64,000 bases of DNA from Flavobacterium sp. 5 (GCF_002813295.1 NZ_PHUE01000001.1:2914001-2978000); one strand, 5' to 3'. Counted from the stretch's first letter, positions 8,039 to 17,135 are shown. The notes: a model not told the origin generated them from the letters alone. A program made the numbers and translations.

Positions 8039-9124
8039 TTAATTGTTGTAAATTATACCAGAACTATGATCGCAAAGTGCACCAGTTACACTTTGAAGTG
8101 CATTTACTTCTTCCCGCATTTTTAAAACACCTAATAAGGCAAAAATTAAGGCTTCTTTGAATTCTAATATTTTTGGTGAAGGAATAATAATTTTTGTTTC
8201 GGGCAAATGTAATTGGATCCTTTCTATCAAGAAATCATTATATGCACCGCCTCCAGTAATTAACATACTTTTCTTTTGATTTTTTTGAGTTTCAAAACTT
8301 TCTAAAGCAAATGCTATTTGTTGGGAAACGTGTTCGGTAAAAGTATGTAGTTTATCTTCTATAGAGATTTGGTAATTTTCAATCATAGGCAAGACAATTT
8401 CTTTTACAAATTCAAAGCCCAAGGATTTTGGAGGTGGAGTTTTGTAAAATGGTAATGAATTCAATTCGTTTAATAAATTACTATTACATTGACCAGTTCG
8501 AGAAATTTGACCTTTATCATCGTAATCAAAGCCCAATTGATTGGCATAAAAATTAAGCACGGTATTGACCGCAGAAATGTCAAAAGCAATTCGATTGTTG
8601 TTTTTTTCAAAAGAAACATTCGAAAATCCTCCTAAATTCATACAATAATCATATTCTGCAAATAAGATACGATCACCAATAGGAACTAAGGGTGCACCTT
8701 GACCACCTAATTGAACATCTTGTACTCTAAAATCGCAAACTACTCTTTGTTGAGTTAATTTGGCAATTTCAGGTAAATTTCCAATTTGAAGTGTAAAACC
8801 ATTTTGAGGTTGATGCAAAATAGTATGACCATGAGAACAAACTGCATCTAAATTTTCCAGAGCATGTTTGTTTATAAAATCAGTAATAATGGAAGCGAGT
8901 AGTTGAGTGTAGTTTTTATTTAATTCTGCTAGTTGATTTTCGGTATAATCAACAGCGGTTTTCAAGATGTTAACCCAACTGGAATCGTAAGAAATAGTCT
9001 CGCAATCAAGAATTTCGAACTCCCATTTGTCATTTTTTATTTGGAATTCAATATGAGCCAAATCGACTCCATCTAGCGAAGTTCCTGACATTACTCCGAT
9101 AACGTTATAGTAATCTTTTTTCAT
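8039..9124 (-). CDS. anmK: Anhydro-N-acetylmuramic acid kinase
   Basis: AnmK phosphorylates and opens 1,6-anhydro-N-acetylmuramic acid to MurNAc-6-phosphate, recycling cell-wall peptidoglycan in the cytosol. The signature MSGTSLDGVDLA is at residues 13-24. Other conserved segments include VCSHGHTILHQPQNGFTLQ, DFRVQDVQLGGQGAPLVP and the C-terminal ATP-site glycines in MLITGGGAYNDFL. At 361 residues it is full length. It is divergent from the acyl-CoA dehydrogenase across a 97-bp gap. Confidence 0.95.
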   Translation of the reverse strand: MKKDYYNVIGVMSGTSLDGVDLAHIEFQIKNDKWEFEILDCETISYDSSWVNILKTAVDYTENQLAELNKNYTQLLASIITDFINKHALENLDAVCSHGHTILHQPQNGFTLQIGNLPEIAKLTQQRVVCDFRVQDVQLGGQGAPLVPIGDRILFAEYDYCMNLGGFSNVSFEKNNNRIAFDISAVNTVLNFYANQLGFDYDDKGQISRTGQCNSNLLNELNSLPFYKTPPPKSLGFEFVKEIVLPMIENYQISIEDKLHTFTEHVSQQIAFALESFETQKNQKKSMLITGGGAYNDFLIERIQLHLPETKIIIPSPKILEFKEALIFALLGVLKMREEVNALQSVTGALCDHSSGIIYNN

Positions 9125-9145
9125 AGGCCAAATTTACGATTCAAA

Positions 9146-9177
9146 ATTGAAAATTTCATAATTAAAAATTACCTTTG
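9146..9177 (+). promoter_or_regulatory. Bacteroidota-type promoter for the acyl-CoA dehydrogenase
   Basis: A -7 box TACCTTTG at 9170-9177 matches TAnnTTTG. A -33 box ATTG at 9146-9149 (one mismatch to TTTG) lies 20 bp upstream, inside the known 17-23 bp spacing. Transcription would start near 9184, about 38 bp before the ATG. Confidence 0.6.
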
Positions 9178-9221
9178 ACTACAATTTTTTAAACAAAAAC
9201 CACACTTTATTTTATATTATT

Positions 9222-10361
9222 ATGGATTTTAATCTAACCGAAGAACAATTAATGATACAACAAGCAGCAAGAGATTTTGCTCAAGCTGAATTGTTGGAAG
9301 GAGTAATCGAACGAGACGAACACTCCAAATTTCCTACTGAGCAAGTCAAAAAAATGGCAGAACTTGGGTTTTTAGGAATGATGGTAGATCCAAAATATGG
9401 AGGTTCAGGACTGGATAGTGTTTCTTACGTTTTAGCGATTTCTGAAATTGCCAAAATTGATGCTTCAGCAGCTGTTATTATGTCTGTAAATAATTCTTTG
9501 GTTTGTGCAGGCTTAGAAAAATATTGTAACGAAGAACAAAAGATGAAATATCTTGTTCCGTTGGCCAAAGGAGAGGTGATTGGAGCATTTTGTTTATCTG
9601 AACCAGAAGCTGGATCAGATGCTACTTCTCAAAAAACAACAGCAATTGACAAAGGTGATCATTATTTACTAAACGGAACTAAAAATTGGATTACCAATGG
9701 TGGTTCTGCTTCGACTTATATTGTAATTGCTCAAACTGATATTGAAAAAGGACATAAAGGAATCAATGCTTTTATTGTAGAAAAAGGATGGGCTGGATTT
9801 GATATTGGACCAAAAGAAAAGAAAATGGGTATTAGGGGTTCAGACACACATTCTTTATTGTTTAATGATGTGAAAGTGCCTAAAGAAAATAGAATTGGTG
9901 CTGATGGATTTGGATTTAATTTTGCTATGTCAGTTTTAAACGGAGGTCGTATTGGTATTGCTTCTCAAGCTCTAGGAATTGCGTCGGGTGCTTATGAATT
10001 GGCTTTAAAATATTCGCAAGAACGTAAAGCTTTTGGGAAAGAAATTTTTAAACACCAAGCAATTGCTTTTAAATTAGCTGATATGGCGACACAAATTTCA
10101 GCAGCTAGATTGTTGTGTTTCCATGCAGCTTCTCAGAAAGATGAAGGAAAGGATATTTCACAATCGGGGGCAATGGCTAAATTATTTGCTTCTCAAACCG
10201 CTATGGATACTACTATCGAAGCAGTACAAATTCACGGAGGAAATGGTTATGTTGCCGAGTATCATGTTGAACGTATGATGCGTGATGCCAAAATTACTCA
10301 GATTTATGAAGGAACTTCCGAAATTCAACGTATTGTGATTTCTAGAACTTTAATAGCTTAA
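9222..10361 (+). CDS. Acyl-CoA dehydrogenase (short-chain type)
   Basis: This FAD enzyme introduces the alpha-beta double bond in acyl-CoA, in beta-oxidation or branched-chain amino-acid breakdown. It has 379 residues. The FAD/substrate motif FCLSEPEAGSDA is near residue 126 and NGTKNWITNGG near 152. The YEGTSEIQR motif at about 362-370 carries the catalytic glutamate of the short/medium-chain group. RMMRDAKITQIYEGT is well conserved. Chain-length preference cannot be fixed from sequence alone. It has its own promoter and two downstream hairpins. Confidence 0.93.
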   Translation: MDFNLTEEQLMIQQAARDFAQAELLEGVIERDEHSKFPTEQVKKMAELGFLGMMVDPKYGGSGLDSVSYVLAISEIAKIDASAAVIMSVNNSLVCAGLEKYCNEEQKMKYLVPLAKGEVIGAFCLSEPEAGSDATSQKTTAIDKGDHYLLNGTKNWITNGGSASTYIVIAQTDIEKGHKGINAFIVEKGWAGFDIGPKEKKMGIRGSDTHSLLFNDVKVPKENRIGADGFGFNFAMSVLNGGRIGIASQALGIASGAYELALKYSQERKAFGKEIFKHQAIAFKLADMATQISAARLLCFHAASQKDEGKDISQSGAMAKLFASQTAMDTTIEAVQIHGGNGYVAEYHVERMMRDAKITQIYEGTSEIQRIVISRTLIA

Positions 10362-10369
10362 TTTTTTTT

Positions 10370-10412
10370 AAGTTGCTAAGATTCTGAGTTTTTTTTAAAA
10401 TCTTAGCAACTC
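10370..10412 (+). terminator. First hairpin after acyl-CoA dehydrogenase
   Basis: AGTTGCTAAGATT pairs perfectly with AATCTTAGCAACT across an internal T-run loop. It lies 10 bp after the stop codon. Confidence 0.5.
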
Positions 10413-10439
10413 AGTAGCTTAGAAACTATTATTAAAAAT

Positions 10440-10470
10440 CCAAACTTGTATTTCGAGTTTGGTTTTTTTA
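10440..10470 (+). terminator. Rho-independent terminator after acyl-CoA dehydrogenase
   Basis: CCAAACT and AGTTTGG form a short stem around TGTATTTCG and are followed by seven T residues, the standard intrinsic terminator layout. Confidence 0.65.
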
Positions 10471-10541
10471 TTTTAGAATGCATTTTTTAAATATGACTTT
10501 GTTTACTTTTACATCAACTAGTTAAGCAACTATACATAATT

Positions 10542-11219
10542 ATGTACGACGAATTAAAATATTGGTACCTCAGAGATCACAAATTGTTTTGGACATTAAG
10601 CATGTCTCAAATAAAACAATTGTGCATGATAACAGGTTTTAAAAAAGCAAAGAAAGGCGATATTATTTATTTTTCTTCTTCGGATGTTCCTCGTGTTTTT
10701 TTACTTAAAAAAGGAAATATAAAAATCGTTTCTGTTGATGAAGAGGGTAATGAAACCATTAAAGATATTATTCAAAAAGGAGATTTGTTTGGAGAATTGG
10801 AGTTGGACAACGATCGAAATTCAAATGAATATGCAAAAGCATTAACCGATGAAGTTACTATTTGCAGTTTCTTAATGTCGGATTTTGAAGATTTATTACT
10901 TAAATACCCAAGTTTGGCTTTGTCCTATACGAAGTTTGTAGGGTTAAAAATGAAACGCATTAGAAACAGTTACTCCAATTTGATTTCTAAAGATGCCAAA
11001 ACCCGTTTGTATCAATTTCTGAAAGATTGGGCTGAAAAAGAAGGCAAGCGCACCGATAATAAAGTGGTTATTGACAATTACCTTACTCAAAATGATATGG
11101 CTCAAATTATTTGTACGTCTAGACAAACAGCCACTCAATTACTAAATGAAATGGAAACCAAAGGATTGTTATATTATAATCGTAAAGAAATTATCATTGA
11201 CGACATTACTAAATTATAG
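10542..11219 (+). CDS. Crp/Fnr family transcriptional regulator
   Basis: The 225-residue cytoplasmic regulator has an N-terminal cyclic-nucleotide-binding-type beta-roll (about residues 25-130, with GDIIYFSS, LKKGNIKIV and KGDLFGELEL). A C-terminal winged helix includes YLTQNDMAQIICTSRQTATQLLNEMETKGLL at about 175-205. No Fnr-type cysteine cluster is present, so oxygen sensing by an iron-sulfur cluster is unlikely. The ligand is unknown. It lies just upstream of an AhpD-like gene on the same strand, which makes that gene a plausible target. Confidence 0.88.
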   Translation: MYDELKYWYLRDHKLFWTLSMSQIKQLCMITGFKKAKKGDIIYFSSSDVPRVFLLKKGNIKIVSVDEEGNETIKDIIQKGDLFGELELDNDRNSNEYAKALTDEVTICSFLMSDFEDLLLKYPSLALSYTKFVGLKMKRIRNSYSNLISKDAKTRLYQFLKDWAEKEGKRTDNKVVIDNYLTQNDMAQIICTSRQTATQLLNEMETKGLLYYNRKEIIIDDITKL

Positions 11220-11374
11220 TCTGTCTAACTTTTTTCGTTCGTTATAAAATAGCTGGCCTATTTTAAGGAAGAAAAATTGTCCATCACCTTGCGTTTATTG
11301 TCCATTTTATAAATTTTAAAGCTGTCGCATCTTTGTAATGTCAATAGAGACAAGCAATTTTAAAAATAAATAAA

Positions 11375-11911
11375 ATGACAACTACAACATTTTCAGTTCC
11401 AACAAGATCAGAAGTTTCAGAAAACAACCAATTAATTTTCGATAATCTACAAAAAGCATTAGGGTTTGTTCCTAATTTATATGCTACGATGGCGCGTTCA
11501 AAAAATGGGTTAGAAAAATTTTTAGCATACCAAAATGCAAAAACATCTTTAAACAATAAAGAAAAAGAAGCGGTAAATTTAATCGTAAGCCAAGTTAACA
11601 ACTGTACTTATTGCTTGAGTGCTCATACTGTTATTGGGAAAATGAATGGTTTTACAGATGGGCAAATAGTAGACTTCCGAAGAGGAAAAGCTACAGATGC
11701 AAAATTGAATGCATTGGTTCAGCTTGCTGCCGAAATTACTCAAACAAAAGGGAACGCTAATTCTGATTTAGTTGATGCTTTTTTTGCTCAAGGTTATACT
11801 AATGAAAATTTAGTTGATTTGATACTTCTAATAAGTGATAAAACTGCGATGAACTATTTACACAATTTGACACAAGTGCCAGTTGATTTTCCTTTGGCAC
11901 CATCTTTATAA
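11375..11911 (+). CDS. Carboxymuconolactone decarboxylase / AhpD-like protein
   Basis: This 178-residue all-helical protein contains NCTYCLSAHTVIGK near residue 75: the CxxC plus histidine redox centre of AhpD-type alkylhydroperoxidases. Members reduce peroxides or act as thiol peroxidase-like proteins. Length fits the family. The gene is 155 bp downstream of the Crp/Fnr gene and appears to form its own unit. Direct evidence for peroxide reduction is only the motif. It begins the oxidative-stress-themed stretch that continues to 17 kb. Confidence 0.88.
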   Translation: MTTTTFSVPTRSEVSENNQLIFDNLQKALGFVPNLYATMARSKNGLEKFLAYQNAKTSLNNKEKEAVNLIVSQVNNCTYCLSAHTVIGKMNGFTDGQIVDFRRGKATDAKLNALVQLAAEITQTKGNANSDLVDAFFAQGYTNENLVDLILLISDKTAMNYLHNLTQVPVDFPLAPSL

Positions 11912-11995
11912 TTTGTAATTTAAAAAAAACATAAATTATTCGTAATACCATTCGTACTTTTAATTTACTGGAATAAAAACATTGTATTTTTATAA

Positions 11996-12049
11996 ACCAT
12001 TAAGGAATTTAGAAAAATTTAGACTTAATTTTCTAAATTCCTTAATGGT
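11996..12049. repeat. Perfect 21-bp palindrome, 12-nt loop
   Basis: Arms at 11996-12016 and 12029-12049 are perfectly complementary (the left arm contains TAAGGAATTTAGAAAA). The loop is ATTTAGACTTAA. No T-run follows on the plus strand, so it is not a textbook terminator for the gene at 11375. It may be a small palindromic repeat element or an unusual transcription end. Confidence 0.8.
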
Positions 12050-12179
12050 AAAATTTAAATATTTTAAACAGTAAATCTAAAATTTAAACAGTATAACTAT
12101 TCAGCATGACAATATTTCAATTTTTTATTTAGTCTGCTTAGCGGACAGTCATATTATATTTTAAATAAACTTAATTATC

Positions 12180-12593
12180 ATGGAACAAAGACATCCACTT
12201 CCCCCATTTAATATGGAAACTGCTTTACAAAAAGTACAATTAGCCGAAGATGCTTGGAATAGTAAAGACCCAGAACGCATTGCTTTGGCATATACAATTG
12301 ATACGGAATGGCGCAATCGAACGGATTTTATTAATGGTCGCGATGAAGTAAAAGAATTTTTAAAAGGTAAATGGGAAAAGGAACTCGATTATAAGCTTAA
12401 AAAAGAGTTATGGGGTTTTCGCGAAAATAGAATGGCTGTTCGTTTTGAATATGAATATAGAAATGCTGAAGGACAATGGTTTCGTGCCTACGGGAATGAA
12501 AACTGGGAGTTTGATGAAAATGGTTTGATGCGCAAACGTTTTGCAAGCATCAACGATTTGCCTATAGACGAGAAGGACAGAAAATTTAAATAA
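12180..12593 (+). CDS. SnoaL/NTF2-like protein (DUF1348 type)
   Basis: The 137-residue protein has the cone-shaped NTF2-like pattern of the DUF1348 group: [20 protein letters not shown], then [20 protein letters not shown] and [18 protein letters not shown]. Function is unknown in this group. The PPOX gene starts 7 bp later and an AraC regulator follows, so the three form an operon. A near-palindrome GTCTGC-TTA-GCGGAC about 45 bp upstream could be an operator, but this is weak. Confidence 0.85.
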   Translation: MEQRHPLPPFNMETALQKVQLAEDAWNSKDPERIALAYTIDTEWRNRTDFINGRDEVKEFLKGKWEKELDYKLKKELWGFRENRMAVRFEYEYRNAEGQWFRAYGNENWEFDENGLMRKRFASINDLPIDEKDRKFK

Positions 12594-12599
12594 TTTGTC

Positions 12600-13229
12600 A
12601 TGGCTAAAAATTTTGGAGAAATAGCGTTTTCGGATGCTGTCAAAACGTTACAAGAAGAACACGGTAGCCGAAAAGGGTATGAACGAATGGAAAAGTTCAA
12701 TATTGTTGATGGCTTATCCGAAAATGAAATGGGTTTTATAGCCAATCGAGATAGTTTTTACCTGGCATCCATTGGCGAAAAAAAGTATCCTTATATTCAG
12801 CATCGTGGCGGACCAAAAGGTTTTGTGAAAGTCTTAGATAAAGATACAATTGGTTTCATTGATTTTTCAGGAAACAAACAATACATATCTGTTGGAAATT
12901 TCGCTACCAATAATAATGTAGCACTTATTATGATGGATTATCCAGCAAGAGCGAGATTGAAAATTTTTGCTAAAGCTGAAGTAATTGAACTCAAAGACAA
13001 TTCAGAATTATTAGCAAAACTGGATTTAGGCGACTATCAGTTTCGTCCAGAACGAATGATGGTTTTTCATATTGAAGCTTTTGACTGGAATTGTCCTCAG
13101 CACATCACACCACGTTTTACTGTGGAAGAAATTCAAGCTGCTTTTGAACCAAAGTTTCAACATATTCTAAAATTAGAAGAAGAAATAGAAAATCTTAAAA
13201 ACAAATTAAAAGAAGCAGGTTTAAGCTAA
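12600..13229 (+). CDS. Pyridoxamine 5'-phosphate oxidase family flavoprotein
   Basis: This 209-residue split-barrel flavin-binding protein is not the vitamin B6 enzyme itself. Conserved parts are IANRDSFYLASIGEKKYPYI near residue 43, IQHRGGPKGFVKVLDKDTIG and the FMN-contacting DFSGNKQYISVGNFATNN near 95. A C-terminal helix with a heptad-like LEEEIENLKNKLKEAG may oligomerise. Such proteins reduce or detoxify small substrates using FMN or F420-like cofactors. It is co-transcribed with the SnoaL-like gene, and the AraC gene follows after 24 bp. Confidence 0.85.
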   Translation: MAKNFGEIAFSDAVKTLQEEHGSRKGYERMEKFNIVDGLSENEMGFIANRDSFYLASIGEKKYPYIQHRGGPKGFVKVLDKDTIGFIDFSGNKQYISVGNFATNNNVALIMMDYPARARLKIFAKAEVIELKDNSELLAKLDLGDYQFRPERMMVFHIEAFDWNCPQHITPRFTVEEIQAAFEPKFQHILKLEEEIENLKNKLKEAGLS

Positions 13230-13253
13230 ATTTGTTTGTAAAAATCACATAGT

Positions 13254-14135
13254 ATGATAAATCAATCTGCCTTTACTTTAGTCAATCCACAAAACGGAAA
13301 TTTAGCTTTCAAAATTTTTTCTTTTGAAAGTAATTCTTGTTTTGACCACATTCAGCGGTTGAATTATTATTCATTAATTTGGGTGCAAAAAGGAAAAGGT
13401 AAAGTAAAAGTTGATTTTTCTGAATATGATTTTACAGAAAATCAATTGTTAGCTTTTTCTCCATATCAGCCTTTTATGCTATCACCTGATGATGTATTTG
13501 AAGGGAAAGTGATTCATTTTCATCCTGATTTCTTTTGCATTATGAAACACCATGATGAGGTTGCGTGTAATGGGGTTTTGTTTAATAATATTTATGAACC
13601 GCCGTATGTAAGGATTGATGAAATGACTAAGGCTACATTCAACATGGTTTTGGAACAAATGAAAATTGAAATGCAAAATCCAGCAATCGCACAATATGAG
13701 TTGTTGATTTCTTATTTGAAAATTTTTCTCATTACAGCTTCTCGATTAAAAAAAGAGCAACTAGCAGTTGTAACTCCAACAATAGATGAAAAATCGGCAC
13801 CATTTGTGCTTCAAAATTTAAAAAATTTCATTGAGCAAAATTTTAAAACGAAACATTCTGCCAGCGATTATGCCGAATTGCTGAATATTTCTCCAAAAGC
13901 ACTAGCCAAAATTACCAAAAATCATTTCAATAAAACATTGACTAATTTAATTGCAGAACGCATTATTATCGAAGCCAAGCGGGAATTGTACTTAACGAAT
14001 AAAGCGGTAAAAGAAATTGCTTATGAACTTGGGTATGAAGATGAGCATTATTTTAGCCGTTTCTTTAAAACCAATGCTGAGGTTTCTCCTCAAACCTACC
14101 GAGATACTGTTGGTTTTGCTAAGGCAGTCAAATAA
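13254..14135 (+). CDS. AraC family transcriptional regulator
   Basis: The 293-residue protein has an N-terminal cupin-like sensing domain (about residues 30-120, with YSLIWVQKGKGKVKVDF) and a C-terminal pair of helix-turn-helix motifs at about 190-285. The second contains VKEIAYELGYEDEHYFSRFF and the closing SPQTYRD signature. It is the last gene of the unit begun at 12180 and probably regulates that unit in response to an unidentified small molecule. The downstream peroxiredoxin gene is separated by 93 bp with its own likely start. Confidence 0.9.
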   Translation: MINQSAFTLVNPQNGNLAFKIFSFESNSCFDHIQRLNYYSLIWVQKGKGKVKVDFSEYDFTENQLLAFSPYQPFMLSPDDVFEGKVIHFHPDFFCIMKHHDEVACNGVLFNNIYEPPYVRIDEMTKATFNMVLEQMKIEMQNPAIAQYELLISYLKIFLITASRLKKEQLAVVTPTIDEKSAPFVLQNLKNFIEQNFKTKHSASDYAELLNISPKALAKITKNHFNKTLTNLIAERIIIEAKRELYLTNKAVKEIAYELGYEDEHYFSRFFKTNAEVSPQTYRDTVGFAKAVK

Positions 14136-14228
14136 TTTACCGCAATTTTGCCTTCAATGTAAACTAGCTGACATTAGGTTCTTTTTATCGAACATACCTT
14201 TACTTTAAATAAAAAGTAAAAATATATC

Positions 14229-14825
14229 ATGAAAAAAGTAATCAGTTTAATTTTGTTAGTTATTGGTTTTGTTGGAAATGCTCAAAATGATTTACCAAAA
14301 TTACCAACCGAAGTCAGTCCGTTATTAATTAGCGAAAAAATTCCATCCGCTAATTTGAAAGCAACTGATGGAGCAACAATTGATTTGGCTAAAATGTTGG
14401 CTTCCAAAAAAACAATCTTGGTTTTTTATCGCGGTGGTTGGTGTCCTTATTGTAATATGCATTTAATGGCATTAAATGATGCAGAAAAAGAATTACTGAA
14501 TTTAGGTTATCAAATTATTGCCATTAGTCCAGATTCTCCTAAAAATTTGAAGATTACTGACGAAAAAGATAAAATAAATTACACTTTGTTATCGGACAGT
14601 GACGGATCATTTTCTAAAGCTGTTGGGATTGCCTATCAAGCCCCAGAAAATTATAAAAGTACAATTACCGCAGGTTCCGAAGGAGTCAATACTACTTTTC
14701 TTCCTGTTCCATCTATTTTTATAGTAGACCAAGACGGGACAATTCAATTCGAATATATTAGCCCGGATTTTAAACATAGAATTTCAAATGAACTACTTAT
14801 TGCTGCCGCAAAATCTTTAAAATAA
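14229..14825 (+). CDS. Secreted peroxiredoxin-like protein (AhpC/TSA fold)
   Basis: The 198-residue protein has a signal peptide ending near ...VGNAQ (residue 19), so it acts in the periplasm. The active-site segment VFYRGGWCPYCNMHLMAL, at about residues 74-91, carries a CPYC pair as in PrxQ/TlpA-like thioredoxin-fold proteins. DSPKNLKITDE and VPSIFIVDQDGTI are also typical. It probably reduces peroxides or disulfides outside the cytosol. It heads a run of same-strand genes (DM13, barrel, YHS, DoxX, DinB, NRDE) with small gaps. Confidence 0.85.
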   Translation: MKKVISLILLVIGFVGNAQNDLPKLPTEVSPLLISEKIPSANLKATDGATIDLAKMLASKKTILVFYRGGWCPYCNMHLMALNDAEKELLNLGYQIIAISPDSPKNLKITDEKDKINYTLLSDSDGSFSKAVGIAYQAPENYKSTITAGSEGVNTTFLPVPSIFIVDQDGTIQFEYISPDFKHRISNELLIAAAKSLK

Positions 14826-14868
14826 TAGTTTTCTAAAGAATTATAAATTCATATTAAAAGTTACTATT

Positions 14869-15285
14869 ATGAAAAATTTAATTTTAGTATTAGGACTGTT
14901 TTTTATAATTTCTTCTTGCGAAGTACAAGGAGAATTAACAAATGACAAAGTAGATAATCCCGCAGTATTGCCATCAACAGCTTCAAAATTGTCTGGCGAA
15001 TTTATTTCTTCTCCTGGCGAAAGCATTTCTGGATCAGCTAAGATTTATTTAGAAAAGGATCATCAATTGATTCTGGAAAATGTAATGGCAAGCGGTCCAG
15101 ATTTAAAGGTTTATTTATCCAAATCTGACAAACCTGTTGATTTTGTGAACCTTGGAAATTTTATAAAATCTAAAACCGTTTATGAAATCCCGGCAACTAT
15201 TGATGTTCAGGCATATAAATACGTGATTGTTTATTGCCAACAATACAGCGTAATTTTTGGTGTGGCTTCATTAACTAAATCATAA
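14869..15285 (+). CDS. DM13 domain lipoprotein
   Basis: MKNLILVLGLFFIISSC is a lipoprotein signal with the lipidated cysteine at residue 17. The remaining part (138 residues in total) matches the DM13 pattern: LSGEFISSPGESISGSAKIY, then DLKVYLSKSDKP and YEIPATIDVQAYKYVIVYCQQYSVIFGVA with a conserved cysteine. DM13 domains are suspected of redox or electron-transfer roles and often sit with peroxiredoxin-like or YHS proteins, as here. It is 43 bp from the peroxiredoxin gene and 6 bp from the next gene. Confidence 0.82.
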   Translation: MKNLILVLGLFFIISSCEVQGELTNDKVDNPAVLPSTASKLSGEFISSPGESISGSAKIYLEKDHQLILENVMASGPDLKVYLSKSDKPVDFVNLGNFIKSKTVYEIPATIDVQAYKYVIVYCQQYSVIFGVASLTKS

Positions 15286-15291
15286 GAAAAG

Positions 15292-16191
15292 ATGAAAAAT
15301 TTATTTTTTAGTGTTGGCTTACTGTTTATGGTTGCGCTAACCAATGCGCAAGGTTGTAGTGATGCAGGAATTTGTTCAATTGGACACGGTTTTCAATCGA
15401 ATGCAGAAATTTTTAAAAACAATATTGAAGTTGCCACCATTTTTGGAGCAGGAGAATCGGATGTGAAATATTTTTCTCCTTTCGTTTCTTATACCAGAAA
15501 TTTTAATGAAAGAATTTCTTTGAGTACAAAAGTTACTTTCTCGACTGCGAATGGAAGTTTCGGAACCCGAAGTTCTTTTGGAGATGCCTATTTAATTGGG
15601 AATTATACATTCAAAGAAAAAAACAAAAAACAATGGAGTACAATGTTGGGTTGGAAATTTCCATTTAACACTTCAAATCTAAAAATTAATGGGTATTCTT
15701 TACCAATGGATTATCAGTCGAGCCTAGGAACTTTTGATTTATTTCTTGGAACTAATTTTAAATATAAAAATTGGGATTTTAATACAGCGATTCAAATTCC
15801 AGTTTTCAATAATAATAAAAACTCCTATTTTAAAGAATATTCAGGTACAGATGATTTTCCATCTACTAATTTATTTGAAAGACGTTCAGATGCTTTATTA
15901 CGAGCAACCTATTCTATTAAAACACCAAATCAAAAATTTATTTTTAAGCCTAATATTTTATTTATATATCATCTTGGCGAAGATAGTTTTGAAAATATTT
16001 TTGGAGAAAGGGAATCAATAATTGGTTCAGATGGATTAACAATCAATGGTAATTTAGTAAGCTCCTATATCATCAATGTACAGAATAGTGTCGAACTTTC
16101 TTTGGCTACGCCATTTGTAGTTCGAGATGTTCGCCCTGATGGATTAACTAGGAGTTTTGTTGCTGGAATTCTCTACAAATATTCATTTTAA
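15292..16191 (+). CDS. Putative outer-membrane beta-barrel protein
   Basis: The family is not assigned. The 299-residue protein has a signal peptide ending near ...VALTNAQ, followed by a cysteine-containing GCSDAGICSIGHGF segment. The rest alternates polar and aromatic residues in short strands and ends in phenylalanine (ILYKYSF), as outer-membrane barrels do. It starts 6 bp after the DM13 gene, so the two products likely work together at the cell surface. It may be a small transporter for a metal or organic ligand; this is inference from context only. Confidence 0.65.
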   Translation: MKNLFFSVGLLFMVALTNAQGCSDAGICSIGHGFQSNAEIFKNNIEVATIFGAGESDVKYFSPFVSYTRNFNERISLSTKVTFSTANGSFGTRSSFGDAYLIGNYTFKEKNKKQWSTMLGWKFPFNTSNLKINGYSLPMDYQSSLGTFDLFLGTNFKYKNWDFNTAIQIPVFNNNKNSYFKEYSGTDDFPSTNLFERRSDALLRATYSIKTPNQKFIFKPNILFIYHLGEDSFENIFGERESIIGSDGLTINGNLVSSYIINVQNSVELSLATPFVVRDVRPDGLTRSFVAGILYKYSF

Positions 16192-16247
16192 GAAACTATT
16201 TTACTCTAAATGTAAAGTATCGGACAAACTGCTTTTACAACTCGTTT

Positions 16248-16255
16248 TATCTTTG
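16248..16255 (+). promoter_or_regulatory. Candidate -7 promoter box for the YHS gene
   Basis: TATCTTTG matches TAnnTTTG and lies 21 bp before the ATG at 16277. No clear TTTG is seen at the -33 distance. It suggests that YHS-DoxX can be transcribed separately from the upstream DM13-barrel pair. Confidence 0.4.
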
Positions 16256-16276
16256 AAGTATCAAATTATTAGTATC

Positions 16277-16738
16277 ATGAAAAAACAAATTTTAATAGTA
16301 TTCGTTGCCTTAGTATCGGTAACAACTTTTGGGCAAACAGCTGCCAATCGAAAAGCGCAATTTAATTTAGAGAAAAGTGTGGCAATTCAAGGTTATGATC
16401 CCGTGTCTTATTTTAAACAAAATAAAGCCGTAAAAGGGAGAAAAGAAATTTCCGTTTCCTATGAGGGAGTGATATATCAATTTTCTTCTGCAGCAAATAA
16501 AGAAATTTTCTTAAAAAACCCTGCTTCTTTCGAACCACAATATGGAGGCTGGTGCGCCTATGCAATGGGAAGCGATGGAGAAAAAGTCGAAATCAATCCT
16601 GAAACATTCAAAATCATTGACGGGAAATTCTATCTGTTTTATAATGCTTTTTTCAACAATACCTTAAAAAGTTGGAACAAGGAGGAAACTAGCTTGAAAG
16701 CAAAAGCGGATACTAATTGGAAGAAATTTATAAAATAA
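16277..16738 (+). CDS. Secreted YHS domain protein
   Basis: The start at 16277 is chosen because MKKQILIVFVALVSVTTFGQ is a clean signal peptide; an upstream in-frame ATG at 16157 would place 40 non-conserved residues inside the previous gene. The 153-residue product carries a YHS-like domain: VAIQGYDPVSYFKQ, then YQFSSAANKEIFLKNP and PQYGGWCAYAMGSDGEKVEI. The cysteine in GGWCAYA is a likely metal ligand. YHS domains bind metals or haem-like centres. DoxX follows after 6 bp. Confidence 0.85.
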   Translation: MKKQILIVFVALVSVTTFGQTAANRKAQFNLEKSVAIQGYDPVSYFKQNKAVKGRKEISVSYEGVIYQFSSAANKEIFLKNPASFEPQYGGWCAYAMGSDGEKVEINPETFKIIDGKFYLFYNAFFNNTLKSWNKEETSLKAKADTNWKKFIK

Positions 16739-16744
16739 CAAATC

Positions 16745-17134
16745 ATGAAAACATCAATTTTAATTTGGATAGTAAGACTGACGGCAGCAATCATTTTATT
16801 GCAGACTCTTTATTTTAAATTCACAGCTGCCGAAGAAAGTGTTTATATTTTCTCAACATTGGGAATAGAACCTTACGGAAGAATTGGATCTGGAATTGCA
16901 GAATTAATTGCTGCTATTTTAATCCTTATTCCTAGAACAACTTTGTTAGGCGCTATAATGGGAGCTGGTGTTATGCTTGGCGCAATTTTTTCCCATCTTT
17001 TTGTATTGGGAATCGAAGTGAAAAATGATGGAGGAGAGTTGTTTACTTTAGCAATAATTACTTTCCTTTGTTGTATTGCATTAATTTTTTGGAATAAAAG
17101 TAAAATACCTAATCTGTTTAAATTAAAACTGTAG
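16745..17134 (+). CDS. DoxX-like membrane protein
   Basis: The 129-residue protein has four hydrophobic segments and the DoxX pattern: LQTLYFKFTAAEESVYIFS in the first loop, GRIGSGIAELIAAILILIP and a final ALIFWNKSK. DoxX-type proteins are associated with thiol stress and respiratory quinone chemistry. It overlaps nothing, is preceded by YHS by 6 bp and followed by the DinB-like gene after 1 bp, so it is operonic. Confidence 0.8.
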   Translation: MKTSILIWIVRLTAAIILLQTLYFKFTAAEESVYIFSTLGIEPYGRIGSGIAELIAAILILIPRTTLLGAIMGAGVMLGAIFSHLFVLGIEVKNDGGELFTLAIITFLCCIALIFWNKSKIPNLFKLKL

Positions 17135-17135
17135 T

